A DNA stretch of 64,000 nt from an uncultured Azospirillum sp. (lineage in GTDB: Bacteria > Pseudomonadota > Alphaproteobacteria > Azospirillales > Azospirillaceae): the NCBI RefSeq assembly GCF_946480385.1, contig NZ_CAMLJP010000020.1:1-64000 (forward strand), written 5' to 3'. A program made the translations under genes and the position numbers. Position 1 is the first letter of the stretch. Every line of letters begins with the position of its first letter. This document shows, one piece after another, positions 10,663 through 18,533 of this stretch. The notes beneath the pieces are model-generated. The model did not search any database and was not told the origin of the DNA. It was given only the letters and a program-made list of their open reading frames with translations.

Positions 10663-11226
10663 ATGGCGACCAGCCAGACCGAGACCAGCAAGGGTCGTCG
10701 AATCGGTGTCTATCCCGGCACCTTCGATCCGATCACCAATGGTCACATGGACATCATCCAGCGCGCCGCCCGACAGGTCGACCACCTGATCATCGGCGTC
10801 GCCCGGAATGCCGGCAAAGGGCCGCTCTACTCCACGGACGAGCGGGTCGCCATGGTTCGCGAGGATGTGGCCGGGCTGAACGCCGCCGGGGCCAGCATCG
10901 AGGTGCGGGCGTTCGACAATCTGCTGATGCACTTCGCCATGGAGGTGAATGCCAGCGTTATTATCCGCGGCCTGCGCGCCGTCTCGGACTTCGAATACGA
11001 GTTCCAGATGGCGGGCATGAACGCGCGGCTGAACCCGAAGGTCGAAACGATCTTCCTGATGTCGTCGGAGAAGCACCAGTTCATCTCCTCGCGTTTCGTG
11101 AAGGAGATCGGGCGGCTCGGCGGCGACATCCGCCATTTCGTCTCCGCCCGCGTTGCCGAGCGTCTGGCCGAGCGCTTCGCCCTTGAGGCCGGCAACGGAA
11201 CCGTTCCGACGACCAGCCAGACCTGA
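10663..11226 (+). CDS. coaD: Phosphopantetheine adenylyltransferase
   Basis: Transfers AMP from ATP to 4'-phosphopantetheine, the penultimate step of coenzyme A synthesis. At 187 residues it is slightly longer than usual because of a short N-terminal extension and a C-terminal tail. The nucleotidyltransferase motif is YPGTFDPITNGHMDII (T/HxGH variant). Further family signatures are IIRGLRAVSDFEYEFQMAGMN and FLMSSEKHQFISS. The ATG at 10663 follows AAAGGGGAACCC. Directly downstream of gyrA, with a gyrA-coaD arrangement that is known in alphaproteobacteria. Confidence 0.96.
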   Translation: MATSQTETSKGRRIGVYPGTFDPITNGHMDIIQRAARQVDHLIIGVARNAGKGPLYSTDERVAMVREDVAGLNAAGASIEVRAFDNLLMHFAMEVNASVIIRGLRAVSDFEYEFQMAGMNARLNPKVETIFLMSSEKHQFISSRFVKEIGRLGGDIRHFVSARVAERLAERFALEAGNGTVPTTSQT

Positions 11227-11251
11227 TCCCGGAACTCTGGGCTTGAGGGCA

Positions 11252-11287
11252 GGCTTGATGGCAAAATCCTGCATTTCCCATCAAGCC
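11252..11287. repeat. Inverted repeat downstream of coaD
   Basis: Perfect 10-base arms GGCTTGATGG (11252-11261) and CCATCAAGCC (11278-11287) around a 16-base loop, between coaD and the tRNA-Lys promoter. It lacks a T-tract, so it may act as a 3' hairpin of the gyrA-coaD transcript. Confidence 0.4.
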
Positions 11288-11292
11288 CATGG

Positions 11293-11321
11293 TTGACCTT
11301 TCGGGCGCGTCTTTCTATGGT
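11293..11321 (+). promoter_or_regulatory. Promoter of tRNA-Lys
   Basis: TTGACC at 11293-11298, a 17-base spacer, then TATGGT at 11316-11321. This is 47 bases before the tRNA and fits alphaproteobacterial housekeeping sigma preferences for stable RNA genes. Confidence 0.6.
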
Positions 11322-11367
11322 GCGCCCACTTCCGGCGGTGGTCAGTTTCCCACCGCCGCGAGAGGAT

Positions 11368-11443
11368 GATCCGGTAGCTCAGTCGGTAGAGCACGTGACT
11401 TTTAATCATGTGGCCGTGGGTTCGAATCCCACCCGGATCACCA
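11368..11443 (+). tRNA. tRNA-Lys (anticodon TTT)
   Basis: A 76-base cloverleaf. The acceptor arms GATCCGG and CCGGATC pair fully. The D-arm starts GCTCAGTCGGTAGAGC. The anticodon stem is CGTGA/TCATG with loop CTTTTAA, giving anticodon TTT. The T-arm is GTGGG-TTCGAAT-CCCAC, and the 3' CCA is encoded. The low-GC RTX gene begins 29 bases past its 3' end, on the opposite strand. Confidence 0.97.
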
Positions 11444-11471
11444 AACTCTCCTTGGATGCTTCCTTGTTGTC

Positions 11472-13031
11472 TTAGCCTATTGTGAAGGCTGGCGCTGACA
11501 ATTGCGCCATGCTGACGTTATGCAGTTCAATGGTCAGTAGTGTGCCGCTATAGGCCAATGGAAAATCGGACGCACTGAACATTCCGCGCACCCCGCTCGG
11601 ATAGCCGGGGGTCGTCGAACTGTAATCGGAAAACCGCTCCAACACCTGCTGTGCGTTCAGCGAGCTTCCCAGCAATCGGACGTGATCCTCGCCCGGCTGG
11701 AAATCGGTGATTATCGTGGTGCCCGAAAATCCCGTCGACCGATCCAATGTTACGGCCGCATAGCGCGATGTGGTGGCGAAATCGAAAAGAAACTCGTCGG
11801 CGCCACTTCCCCCGCTCAGCCAGTCGGTGCCAGCACCGGCAACCAGCGTGTCATTTCCTTCGTCGCCATAAAGCGTATCGTTTCCGGACGTCAGCACATT
11901 GTCCTGATAGCGAAATTGGCGCCAATAGCTCGAAGAGATCAGGTCGTCGCCGCTTCCACCATGAATCATGCCGTCGCGAAGCCCGACGATGGTGTCGTTG
12001 CCGGCACAGCCAAATATCTCAATCGATGAAGGAACCGAACTGTCGCTGTCGTACCTTTGCTCTGGAAGAGCAATCACGTCGCTTGATATCGTGCCAATAA
12101 TGCTCAGAGGAGACGAAAAACCGTAAGTCAGCCGGACATTTTCGACATTGGCGGGAAGGTTGAATGTTCCTGAGAAGCCGATGTAGACGGTATCGTTGCC
12201 GGCATCCAGACCTTCCGTGATCACCACGCCAGCGCTGTTGGCATAATATGTATCGTCTCCGGAACCGCCATTCAGGGTGTCCGACTGAAGGCCGTACAGA
12301 TAATCGTTTCCCGTTTCGCCGAAAATGACATCGCTGCCGTCACCGCCTTGGAGGATATCATTGCCGGCTCCACCATTGACCGTGTCGCCATAGTTCGGCG
12401 CACTGTAGCCGCTGACGACACTGTTATCCTCCGCCAGGGCATCCGGGGAGTTCGGCAAACGGCCTTCACGCTGTCCGAACGCTGCGTAATGAGCCGATGC
12501 GGTCGTCAGGCCGGCATTCACAGCGTCACGAACGTCAGGATAAGCCGCTATATACCATGCCTCGTCGAGTGCGCCGCTCCGCGGTACCGACGGTGGCAGC
12601 GCCGCGTAATAAGCGATTCCTTCGTAACTGTAATTGGAAAGATTGGCGAGAACGGCATCGCGTTCCGAATCATACGCTGTAAAAAAATGCACACCACGAG
12701 ACGCGTCGTAAAAGCGATAGACCGCCTGCGTGGCTGTTCCAGTTGGCGTGCTGGCCGCATTGAAGGCAGAACCTTCGTAAGAATATAAATCACTCAAATT
12801 TGAAATAATGGAATCTCGTTCAGCCGCATTGGCCGTGTAGAAATGCGTACCCGTATCTTTCCGATAAAACCGATAAACCGCCTGCGTACTGCCACCAGTG
12901 GGGATGGTCATTGCAATCCCCTCGTATCCGAATTCCGGTAACTGATAGATGATATTGTTACGTTCAACAGGATCGGACGTATAAAAATGCTCCCCTGATC
13001 TCTGGTTGAAAAAACGATAAACGTAGCTCAC
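11472..13031 (-). CDS. Secreted RTX-type calcium-binding protein with three DUF5648 repeats
   Basis: Function unknown. I prefer GTG 13031 (GGAG eight bases upstream) to GTG 13040, giving 519 residues. Three tandem repeats of about 45-50 residues follow at the N-terminus, each opening VYRF(F/Y) and containing HFYT or HFFT then YEG(I/S)A (DUF5648 type). Next comes a YIAAYPDVRDAVNAGLTTA segment, often seen in large secreted proteins. The C-terminal half has RTX nonapeptides such as GGAGNDILQ, GGSGDDLIS and GGSGADEF, which fold into a Ca2+ beta-roll. With no N-terminal signal peptide, type I secretion is expected, but no T1SS genes are adjacent. Sampled 60-base blocks are about 50-52% GC against 67% in neighbouring genes, so recent acquisition is likely. 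Confidence 0.8.
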   Translation of the reverse strand: MSYVYRFFNQRSGEHFYTSDPVERNNIIYQLPEFGYEGIAMTIPTGGSTQAVYRFYRKDTGTHFYTANAAERDSIISNLSDLYSYEGSAFNAASTPTGTATQAVYRFYDASRGVHFFTAYDSERDAVLANLSNYSYEGIAYYAALPPSVPRSGALDEAWYIAAYPDVRDAVNAGLTTASAHYAAFGQREGRLPNSPDALAEDNSVVSGYSAPNYGDTVNGGAGNDILQGGDGSDVIFGETGNDYLYGLQSDTLNGGSGDDTYYANSAGVVITEGLDAGNDTVYIGFSGTFNLPANVENVRLTYGFSSPLSIIGTISSDVIALPEQRYDSDSSVPSSIEIFGCAGNDTIVGLRDGMIHGGSGDDLISSSYWRQFRYQDNVLTSGNDTLYGDEGNDTLVAGAGTDWLSGGSGADEFLFDFATTSRYAAVTLDRSTGFSGTTIITDFQPGEDHVRLLGSSLNAQQVLERFSDYSSTTPGYPSGVRGMFSASDFPLAYSGTLLTIELHNVSMAQLSAPAFTIG

Positions 13032-13183
13032 GGAACTCACTCCATTTTCAACAACCTTGGGTATTATGGTACAAGATGGAATTTAAAATCCAACTTCGGA
13101 AATAAGATTACCCTACCCACTCCCGATGGCAGATGCACTGCCGACCGGAGAGCGTAGCCTGACAGCACATAGGCAAGAAAAAA

Positions 13184-13199
13184 CCCCGCGAAAGCGGGG
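13184..13199 (-). terminator. Rho-independent terminator of tRNA-Arg
   Basis: CCCCGC-GAAA-GCGGGG hairpin. On the minus strand it is followed by TTTTTTCTT, a classic intrinsic terminator, 30 bases beyond the tRNA-Arg 3' end. Confidence 0.8.
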
Positions 13200-13229
13200 C
13201 TTGATCATATGAAAAGCAACTGCTTCCCG

Positions 13230-13306
13230 TGGCGACCCCAGCTGGATTCGAACCAGCGACCTGCCGCTTAGAAGGCGGCTGCTCTATCCAACTGAGCTAT
13301 GGGGCC
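13230..13306 (-). tRNA. tRNA-Arg (anticodon TCT)
   Basis: A 77-base cloverleaf on the minus strand. The acceptor stem is GGCCCCA/TGGGGTC (one G-T pair), the D-arm is AGCTCAGTTGGATAGAGC, and the anticodon loop is CTTCTAA, giving TCT. The T-arm contains GGTTCGAATCC and the 3' CCA is encoded. It is downstream of the complex I accessory gene and ends before a strong intrinsic terminator. Confidence 0.97.
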
Positions 13307-13335
13307 CTGTCACGGAAGTCAGCACGATGAAGACG

Positions 13336-13632
13336 TCAGAAGCGCGGGCGGTCGGTGCGGAAGTTGTCGGCGTAGTTGCGCGGACGGATGCGGCGGACCG
13401 GGGCCTCCTGAACGGTGTAGTTCCAGCCTTCACGCTCGGCGAAGGCGATGGCCTCCTCCTTCGTTTCGAAGGACAGACGCACCTGGTTCAGCGTGTCGCC
13501 CGAGCTGGTCCAGCCCATCAGAGGCTCCGGACGGCGCGGCGTCTCGATCTCGTAATCCAGCATCCAACGATGAGTCTTGGCCCGGCCGGATTGCATGGCC
13601 GTCTTGCTCGGCTGATAGATCCGGACGTTCAT
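13336..13632 (-). CDS. NADH dehydrogenase accessory subunit, NDUFS4/ETC complex I family
   Basis: A 98-residue homologue of the mitochondrial 18-kDa complex I subunit (NDUFS4), found in alphaproteobacteria as a supernumerary subunit of respiratory complex I. Recognisable segments are MNVRIYQPSKTAMQSG, WMLDYE, PLMGWTSSGDTLNQV, then SFETKEEAIAFAEREGW and the basic tail RIRPRNYADNF. The bacterial form lacks the mitochondrial targeting sequence. It sits between tRNA-Pro (upstream) and tRNA-Arg (downstream) on the same strand and may share a transcript with them. Confidence 0.93.
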   Translation of the reverse strand: MNVRIYQPSKTAMQSGRAKTHRWMLDYEIETPRRPEPLMGWTSSGDTLNQVRLSFETKEEAIAFAEREGWNYTVQEAPVRRIRPRNYADNFRTDRPRF

Positions 13633-13709
13633 GGCTCGCTCGTCTCCCCAAATGCCTGCGGTAGCGTTCCCGGCGCGGATGGCCTGGACGCGGAGTTGTC
13701 CTCTGGCGA

Positions 13710-13787
13710 TGGTCGGGGCGCCCGGATTCGAACCGGGGGCCTCCAGTACCCAAAACTGGCGCGCTGACCAGACTGCGCTACGCCCCG
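13710..13787 (-). tRNA. tRNA-Pro (anticodon TGG)
   Basis: A 78-base cloverleaf on the minus strand. The acceptor stem is CGGGGCG/CGCCCCG, the anticodon stem CCAGT/ACTGG with loop TTTGGGT giving TGG, and the T-arm CCCGG-TTCGAAT-CCGGG. The 3' CCA is encoded. Confidence 0.97.
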
Positions 13788-13799
13788 TCGCCGCGTTGT

Positions 13800-13828
13800 G
13801 AGATACACGAACGCCACGCCCACGGCAA
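13800..13828 (-). promoter_or_regulatory. Promoter of tRNA-Pro
   Basis: On the minus strand TTGCCG (13828-13823), a 17-base spacer and TATCTC (13805-13800), about 12 bases before the tRNA 5' end. It probably drives tRNA-Pro and perhaps the complex I subunit behind it. Confidence 0.5.
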
Positions 13829-13942
13829 GCGGACGGCGCACCGCTTTTGCGGTCTTTTCCATCCGGACTGCCGCCATGGGCATTTGGTGCGGCGTTCCGT
13901 CGCTCAACAGCCTGTCGTCAACACCGTTCCGGATGCGTTTCG

Positions 13943-14347
13943 TTGCCATCGCTCATCCCCGCCCCGCCTGCCGTCGCCCTGTTTCTGCCCGACCTCAAGG
14001 ACCGGCCGGATCGCCGCTCGGCGGTCGGTCTCGCCCATGAATTGCTGCGCGCCGGCGTTGCGGTGGATGTTGTTGCGCCGATGGGCGGGGGACCGCTGCG
14101 CGCGGCGCTGAATCCCGCAGTCGGGCAGATCGACCTCGCCAAGCGCCACGCCGCGACCTCGCCCCTGGCTCTTGCCCGTGTGATGGCGGAACGGCAGCCG
14201 TCGCTTCTCGCTATTCCGCGCGAGGTGGCTTGGGTCGGGCGGCTGGCTTTGTGGCTGGCCCGCAGCGATGCGCGGCTTGTCGTGCTGGAGGGCGATGCCT
14301 CGGCGGATTTCGCCGCTATTCGTGCCGCAGCGCCTCGATGGGGTTGA
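13943..14347 (+). pseudogene. N-terminal remnant of a GT4-like glycosyltransferase
   Basis: An open frame of about 134 residues from TTG 13943. It reads like the N-terminal Rossmann half of a family-4 glycosyltransferase: VALFLPDLKDRPDRRSAVG, then GLAHELLRAGVAVDVVAP, a GGGPL segment and a VVLEG strand. Such enzymes are normally 350-400 residues. Here the frame ends with a stop inside the 3' end of the convergent exporter permease, overlapping it by 32 bases, with no donor-binding C-terminal half. A truncated, decaying gene is most likely. A short functional protein cannot be excluded. Confidence 0.4.
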
Positions 14348-15548
14348 GGTTGGCCGCCCGACGCGCCGGGTAAAGGCCGAAGAACACGCCGACCAGCCCG
14401 CTGACCACCACCGCAAGCACGATCGAGTCGATCCGGATCAGCGTCGGCCAGCCGGCCAGTGCCGCGACCGCAACGGCGGTGCCGATGCCCAGCGCCACCC
14501 CGACCGCGGCACCGATCAGCGACAGGGTGATCGATTCGATCAGGAACTGCACCAGGATGTCGCGCCGCCGTGCCCCGATGGCGAGCCGCAGTCCGATCTC
14601 ACGCGTGCGCTCGGTCACCGACACCAGCATGATGTTCATGATGCCGATGCCGCCGACCAGCAACGAGACCGCCGCCACCGCCGCCAGCAGGAAGGACAGG
14701 GCGCGGGAGGACTCGTCACGGGTCGCCGACACCTCCGACAGGTCGCGCATCCAGAAATCGTCGTCCTGGCCGGGGATCAGCCTGTGGCGCTGGCGCAGCA
14801 GGTCGCGGATCTGCGCCTGGGCGTCGGCCATGTCGGCACCGTCGCGCATCTTCACCGCCATGCTGTGGATGAAGCGCGGATTGCTCTTCGCCATGCCCGG
14901 GACGTTGCGCTTGGCGGTGGACAGCGGCACGAAGATGACGTCGTCCTGGTCCTGACCCTGCGTGTTCTGCCCCTTCTCCGCCAGCACGCCGACGACGGTC
15001 AGCGGGGTAGAGAACAGCCGCACCGGCTCGCCAATGGGATCGCCGCCGCCGAACAGGTTGCGCACCACCGTCTGGCCAAGGACCACGACCTTGTTCGCCT
15101 GCGCCACATCCTCGTCCGACAGGCCGCGTCCAAGCACGATGGTCCAGTCGCGGGCGTCCATGTAGTCCGGCGTGATGCCGAACAGAATGGTACCCCAGTT
15201 CTGGTTGCCGGCGACGATCTGCAGGCCCCAGCGCACCGACGGCGCCGTCACCACCACGTCGGGGATCTCCGACAGCACCGCCAGAGCATCGTCCTCCGTC
15301 AGGGAGGATGCGGTGCCGGCGCCCAGTTTTACCCCGCTGCGGACGATGCTGCCCTGCCCCACCAGAAACAGGTTGGTGCCCAGGCTGGCGATCTGGCGCA
15401 GCACCTGATCGCGGGCCCCGGCCCCCACCGCGACCATGGCGATCACCGCCGCCACGCCAATGACGATGCCCAGCATGGTCAGTGCGCTGCGCAGAGGGTT
15501 CGCCCGTAGGGAATCGAGCGCTGCGCGCAAGGCGTCCCAGGCGGTCAT
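14316..15548 (-). CDS. MacB-type ABC exporter permease
   Basis: A 410-residue inner-membrane permease of the MacB/FtsX superfamily. The order is an N-terminal membrane helix (SALTMLGIVIGVAAVIAMVA), a large periplasmic MacB_PCD domain, then three C-terminal helices containing GGIGIMNIMLVSVTERTREI and the final ALRHE. In classical MacB the ATPase and permease are fused. Here they are separate genes overlapping by ATGA. Together with the downstream-named ATPase and the adaptor it should form a tripartite exporter of peptides, macrolides or siderophores. The TolC-like outer-membrane partner is not in the window. Confidence 0.92.
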   Translation of the reverse strand: MTAWDALRAALDSLRANPLRSALTMLGIVIGVAAVIAMVAVGAGARDQVLRQIASLGTNLFLVGQGSIVRSGVKLGAGTASSLTEDDALAVLSEIPDVVVTAPSVRWGLQIVAGNQNWGTILFGITPDYMDARDWTIVLGRGLSDEDVAQANKVVVLGQTVVRNLFGGGDPIGEPVRLFSTPLTVVGVLAEKGQNTQGQDQDDVIFVPLSTAKRNVPGMAKSNPRFIHSMAVKMRDGADMADAQAQIRDLLRQRHRLIPGQDDDFWMRDLSEVSATRDESSRALSFLLAAVAAVSLLVGGIGIMNIMLVSVTERTREIGLRLAIGARRRDILVQFLIESITLSLIGAAVGVALGIGTAVAVAALAGWPTLIRIDSIVLAVVVSGLVGVFFGLYPARRAANLNPIEALRHE

Positions 15549-16267
15549 GCCGCGACCTCCGGTTCCTGACGCAGGTCGTCGATCAGGCGGCCGTCGCGGA
15601 ACTGCAGGACGCGACCGGCGAAGCGCGCCACCTCCGGCTCGTGCGTCACCAGCACGATGGTGATGCCGCGCCGGTTCAGCCGCTGGAACAGGCCGATGAT
15701 CTCCAAACTGGTGGCGGTGTCGAGCGCGCCGGTGGGTTCGTCGGCAAGCAGCAGCAGCGGATCGTTGACCAGCGCGCGGGCGATGGCGACGCGTTGCTGC
15801 TGTCCGCCGGAAAGCTGGGCCGGCCGATGCCCTGCCCGCTCCTGCAACCCCACCGAATTGAGGGCCGCCAGCGCCCGCTCCATACGCTGGGGATGGCCGA
15901 CGCCGGCATAGACTATCGGCAGCATGACGTTGTCGAGCGCCGTCTGCCGCGGCAGCAGGTTAAAGGATTGGAAGACGAAGCCGATGCTGCGGTTCCGCAC
16001 CACCGCCAGCGCGTCTGTGGACAGGCCGGCAACCTCCTGCCCATCCAGACGGTACTGTCCGGCATCGGGGCGATCCAAGCAGCCCAACAGGTTCATGAAG
16101 GTGGATTTGCCGGACCCCGACGGCCCCATCACCGCCACGAACTCGCCCCGGCGGATGGTGACGGTCACGCCGTCCAGCGCATGGACGGTCTGCGGCCCCA
16201 TGCGATAACGGCGGGTGAGGCGTTCGACGGCGATCAGGGGTTCGGGTGCCGGCGGATCAGAAGCCAA
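15545..16267 (-). CDS. MacB-type ABC exporter ATP-binding protein
   Basis: A 240-residue ATPase of the LolD/MacB group. Walker A is GPSGSGKST, the ABC signature LSGGQQQRVAIARAL, and Walker B LLLADEPTGALD followed by a switch His in VTHEP. The sequence SIGFVFQSFNLLPRQTALDNV is the usual Q-loop region. Its start overlaps the adaptor gene by 11 bases and its stop overlaps the permease start by ATGA, so translation of the three is coupled. Confidence 0.94.
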   Translation of the reverse strand: MASDPPAPEPLIAVERLTRRYRMGPQTVHALDGVTVTIRRGEFVAVMGPSGSGKSTFMNLLGCLDRPDAGQYRLDGQEVAGLSTDALAVVRNRSIGFVFQSFNLLPRQTALDNVMLPIVYAGVGHPQRMERALAALNSVGLQERAGHRPAQLSGGQQQRVAIARALVNDPLLLLADEPTGALDTATSLEIIGLFQRLNRRGITIVLVTHEPEVARFAGRVLQFRDGRLIDDLRQEPEVAA

Positions 16268-17891
16268 GGCGCGGTCCCCGGCGGGTGTCGCGGTCGGGGG
16301 CCAGGATGCCGGTGATGACCTCCTGCCCGGCCCTCAGCTCACCGGATACCACCTCCGTGTAGCTGCCGTCGCCGATGCCGAGCCGCACCGGTATGCCGAT
16401 TGGGCCGCCATTTCCCGGAGCGGGCACCCAGACCGTCCGCATCGCCTCCGTCGCCCGGCCGGGAGTCACCAGAGTCTCGAAGCGGTCGCGCTGTTCCGGG
16501 GCGAGTAGCCCGGCGATTCGCTCCAAGGTCGCGGTGCGGATAGCGTTGGCTTCCACCCGGCGGCGTTCCGGGTCGCCGCCCTCGGCGTCCAGCGCGACGA
16601 AGCGGTCGCGGGCCTCCGCGACCAGAGACGCGATGTCGCGGCGTTTGGTTTCGTCCAACATCAACCCGTCCATCACCCGTTTGGCTGCCGCCTCCAGCGC
16701 CGCAGCGCCCCGGCCGCCATTGGGGCCGCCAGTGGTCGGCGTTGGCGCATCGATTGAGGCTTCGGCTCCCGGCGGGCGGAAGCGCAGGGCGGCGTTGGGC
16801 AGCTTCAGCGCGGAGGGCCGTTCGTCCACCGTGATGCGCAGGTTGGCGGTCATGCCCGGCAGCAGCCGCAGTTCCGGGTTCTCCACGGTGATGACGACGA
16901 TGTAGGTGACGACCGTCATGTCCTCCTTCGGCGCCAGCCGCACCTGCGCCACCCGGCCGGTGAAGCTGTCGCCGGGGAAGGCGTTGACGGTGAAGCGCAC
17001 CGGCATGCCTTCGCGCACCCGGCCGATGTCGGCCTCGTCGATATTGGCAAGCACCTCCATCTGCCGCAGATCCTGGGCGATGGTGAACAGGGTGGGCGCC
17101 GACAGGCTGGCCGCCACCGTCTGGCCGGTGCTGACCGCCCGGTTCACCACCACCCCATCGATGGGGGAGCGGATGACCGAGCGGTTGAGGTCGACACGGA
17201 CCAGCTGCAGGGCTGCCTCGCGCTGGGCGACCTGGGCGCGGGCGACCTCCACCTGCGCGGCGGCGACGGCCAGCGAGGCATCGGCCGACGCTTCCGTCGC
17301 CTCCGCCTGCCGCTTCTGGGCACGTGCGGCGATCAGTTGGGCCTGGGCGCTGTGGGCTGCGGTTTCCGCCTTTTCCAGATCGGCGGCGGCGACCACGCCG
17401 CGTCCCTGCAGGTCGCGCCGACGGCGCAGGTCGCGCTCCGCATCGCGCTGGGCGAGGTCGGCACGGACGATCTGGGCGTCGGCATTGGCGACGCTGGCCT
17501 CGGCGCTGGCGAGATCGGCCCGCGCCTTGTCGTGCAGCGCCTGCTGTTGGATCAGAGATGCCTTGGCCGAATCGACATCGGCGCCGGCCTGGGCCAGCCG
17601 GGCGGCAAGCTGGTCGCCGTTCAGCCGGGCGAGAATCTGGCCGCTGGTGACCCGGCTGTTGAAATCGGCATAGAGTTCCGCGATCTGACCGGAAAGTTGG
17701 GAGCTGACCTCCACCGTCACCAGCGCACTCATGGTGCCGGTGGCGGTGATGGCGCTGACCAGCGGGCCCTGTTCGACCCGCGCCAGCCGGTAAGCCGGCC
17801 CGGGCTCAGCCCTTGCCAGCACCACATAGGCGGACAGGCCGGCCGCGACGCTGAGCGCCAGTCCGAGAAAGATCGCCGACCGCCTGCTCAT
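16257..17891 (-). CDS. MacA-like periplasmic adaptor with a C-terminal insertion
   Basis: Membrane-fusion protein linking the MacB-like pump to an outer-membrane channel. It has an N-terminal membrane anchor (FLGLALSVAAGLSAYVVLA), the split lipoyl halves (EVSSQLSGQIAEL ... RSPIDGVVVNRAVSTGQTV) and a long Ala/Gln-rich coiled-coil hairpin at about residues 105-225. At 544 residues it is some 150 longer than usual. Much of the extra length is a charged helical insert at about 375-485 holding ERIAGLLAPEQRDRF, between the barrel and membrane-proximal domains. First gene of a three-gene operon; the DUF192 gene 84 bases downstream of its start region is read in the same direction toward it. Confidence 0.9.
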   Translation of the reverse strand: MSRRSAIFLGLALSVAAGLSAYVVLARAEPGPAYRLARVEQGPLVSAITATGTMSALVTVEVSSQLSGQIAELYADFNSRVTSGQILARLNGDQLAARLAQAGADVDSAKASLIQQQALHDKARADLASAEASVANADAQIVRADLAQRDAERDLRRRRDLQGRGVVAAADLEKAETAAHSAQAQLIAARAQKRQAEATEASADASLAVAAAQVEVARAQVAQREAALQLVRVDLNRSVIRSPIDGVVVNRAVSTGQTVAASLSAPTLFTIAQDLRQMEVLANIDEADIGRVREGMPVRFTVNAFPGDSFTGRVAQVRLAPKEDMTVVTYIVVITVENPELRLLPGMTANLRITVDERPSALKLPNAALRFRPPGAEASIDAPTPTTGGPNGGRGAAALEAAAKRVMDGLMLDETKRRDIASLVAEARDRFVALDAEGGDPERRRVEANAIRTATLERIAGLLAPEQRDRFETLVTPGRATEAMRTVWVPAPGNGGPIGIPVRLGIGDGSYTEVVSGELRAGQEVITGILAPDRDTRRGPRLGF

Positions 17892-17975
17892 CCCAGCCCT
17901 CCGCGCCGCCTAAGTCCGCGCGATTGATCTGGGCGAGTTTACGCGAAAGTCATGGGCGGCGGATCATCTATCGGC

Positions 17976-18503
17976 TTACGGCTTGGTGATGTCGGGAGAC
18001 ACCACGCGGTCGCCGGGGCGGATGCCCAGCCGCAAGGCCATTCCGCCGTTCAGCTCCAGGATCGCCTTCACCGGCCCGTCCGAATTGACGGAGTCGAGCG
18101 ATTCCGGCACCGCGCGCTCGTGGATGTTCACGATGCGACCGTCGGCACCGATGAACAGCATGTCGAGCGGGATCAGCGTGTTCTTCATCCAGAAGCTGGC
18201 CGGCTGCACCCGGTCGTAGACGAACAGCATCCCGGCATCGGCCGGCATCGACTGGCGGAACATCAGCCCCTGGGCCTGCTGGTCGGGCGTCAGCGCCAGT
18301 TCGACATCGAAGCGGAACTTGCCGCCGCCCGACGTCTCGATGGTCAGCTTCGATTTCTGAAAGCTCTCCAGCGCCATCGCCGGGAAGGCGACCACCAGCA
18401 GCAGGAGCGCCACGACCGCACCCCGAAAACTCCGACCGACCATCATGACTGTCCCCGAAGGCTGAACCGGCCCGAAAAACCGGGAGGCGCGCCAATGAAG
18501 CAC
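17976..18503 (-). CDS. DUF192 family secreted protein
   Basis: A 175-residue protein with a clear signal peptide (AVVALLLLVVAFPAMA, cleaved before LES). The DUF192 core follows: DVELALTPDQQAQGLMFRQ, the ADAGMLFVYD strand, FWMKNTLIPLDMLFIGADG and the closing GGMALRLGIRPGDRV. The family is a small periplasmic or secreted beta-barrel of unknown function, widespread in alphaproteobacteria. The gene lies downstream of kdsA on the same strand, with a 30-base gap. Confidence 0.9.
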   Translation of the reverse strand: MLHWRASRFFGPVQPSGTVMMVGRSFRGAVVALLLLVVAFPAMALESFQKSKLTIETSGGGKFRFDVELALTPDQQAQGLMFRQSMPADAGMLFVYDRVQPASFWMKNTLIPLDMLFIGADGRIVNIHERAVPESLDSVNSDGPVKAILELNGGMALRLGIRPGDRVVSPDITKP

Positions 18504-18533
18504 GGCACGCCGCCCGAATCCAATTAAGCCTGT

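Noticed and set aside
11368..13306. A genomic island with tRNA attachment sites
   Set aside because: I could not find a direct repeat of the tRNA-Lys 3' end near 13.2 kb, and there is no integrase.
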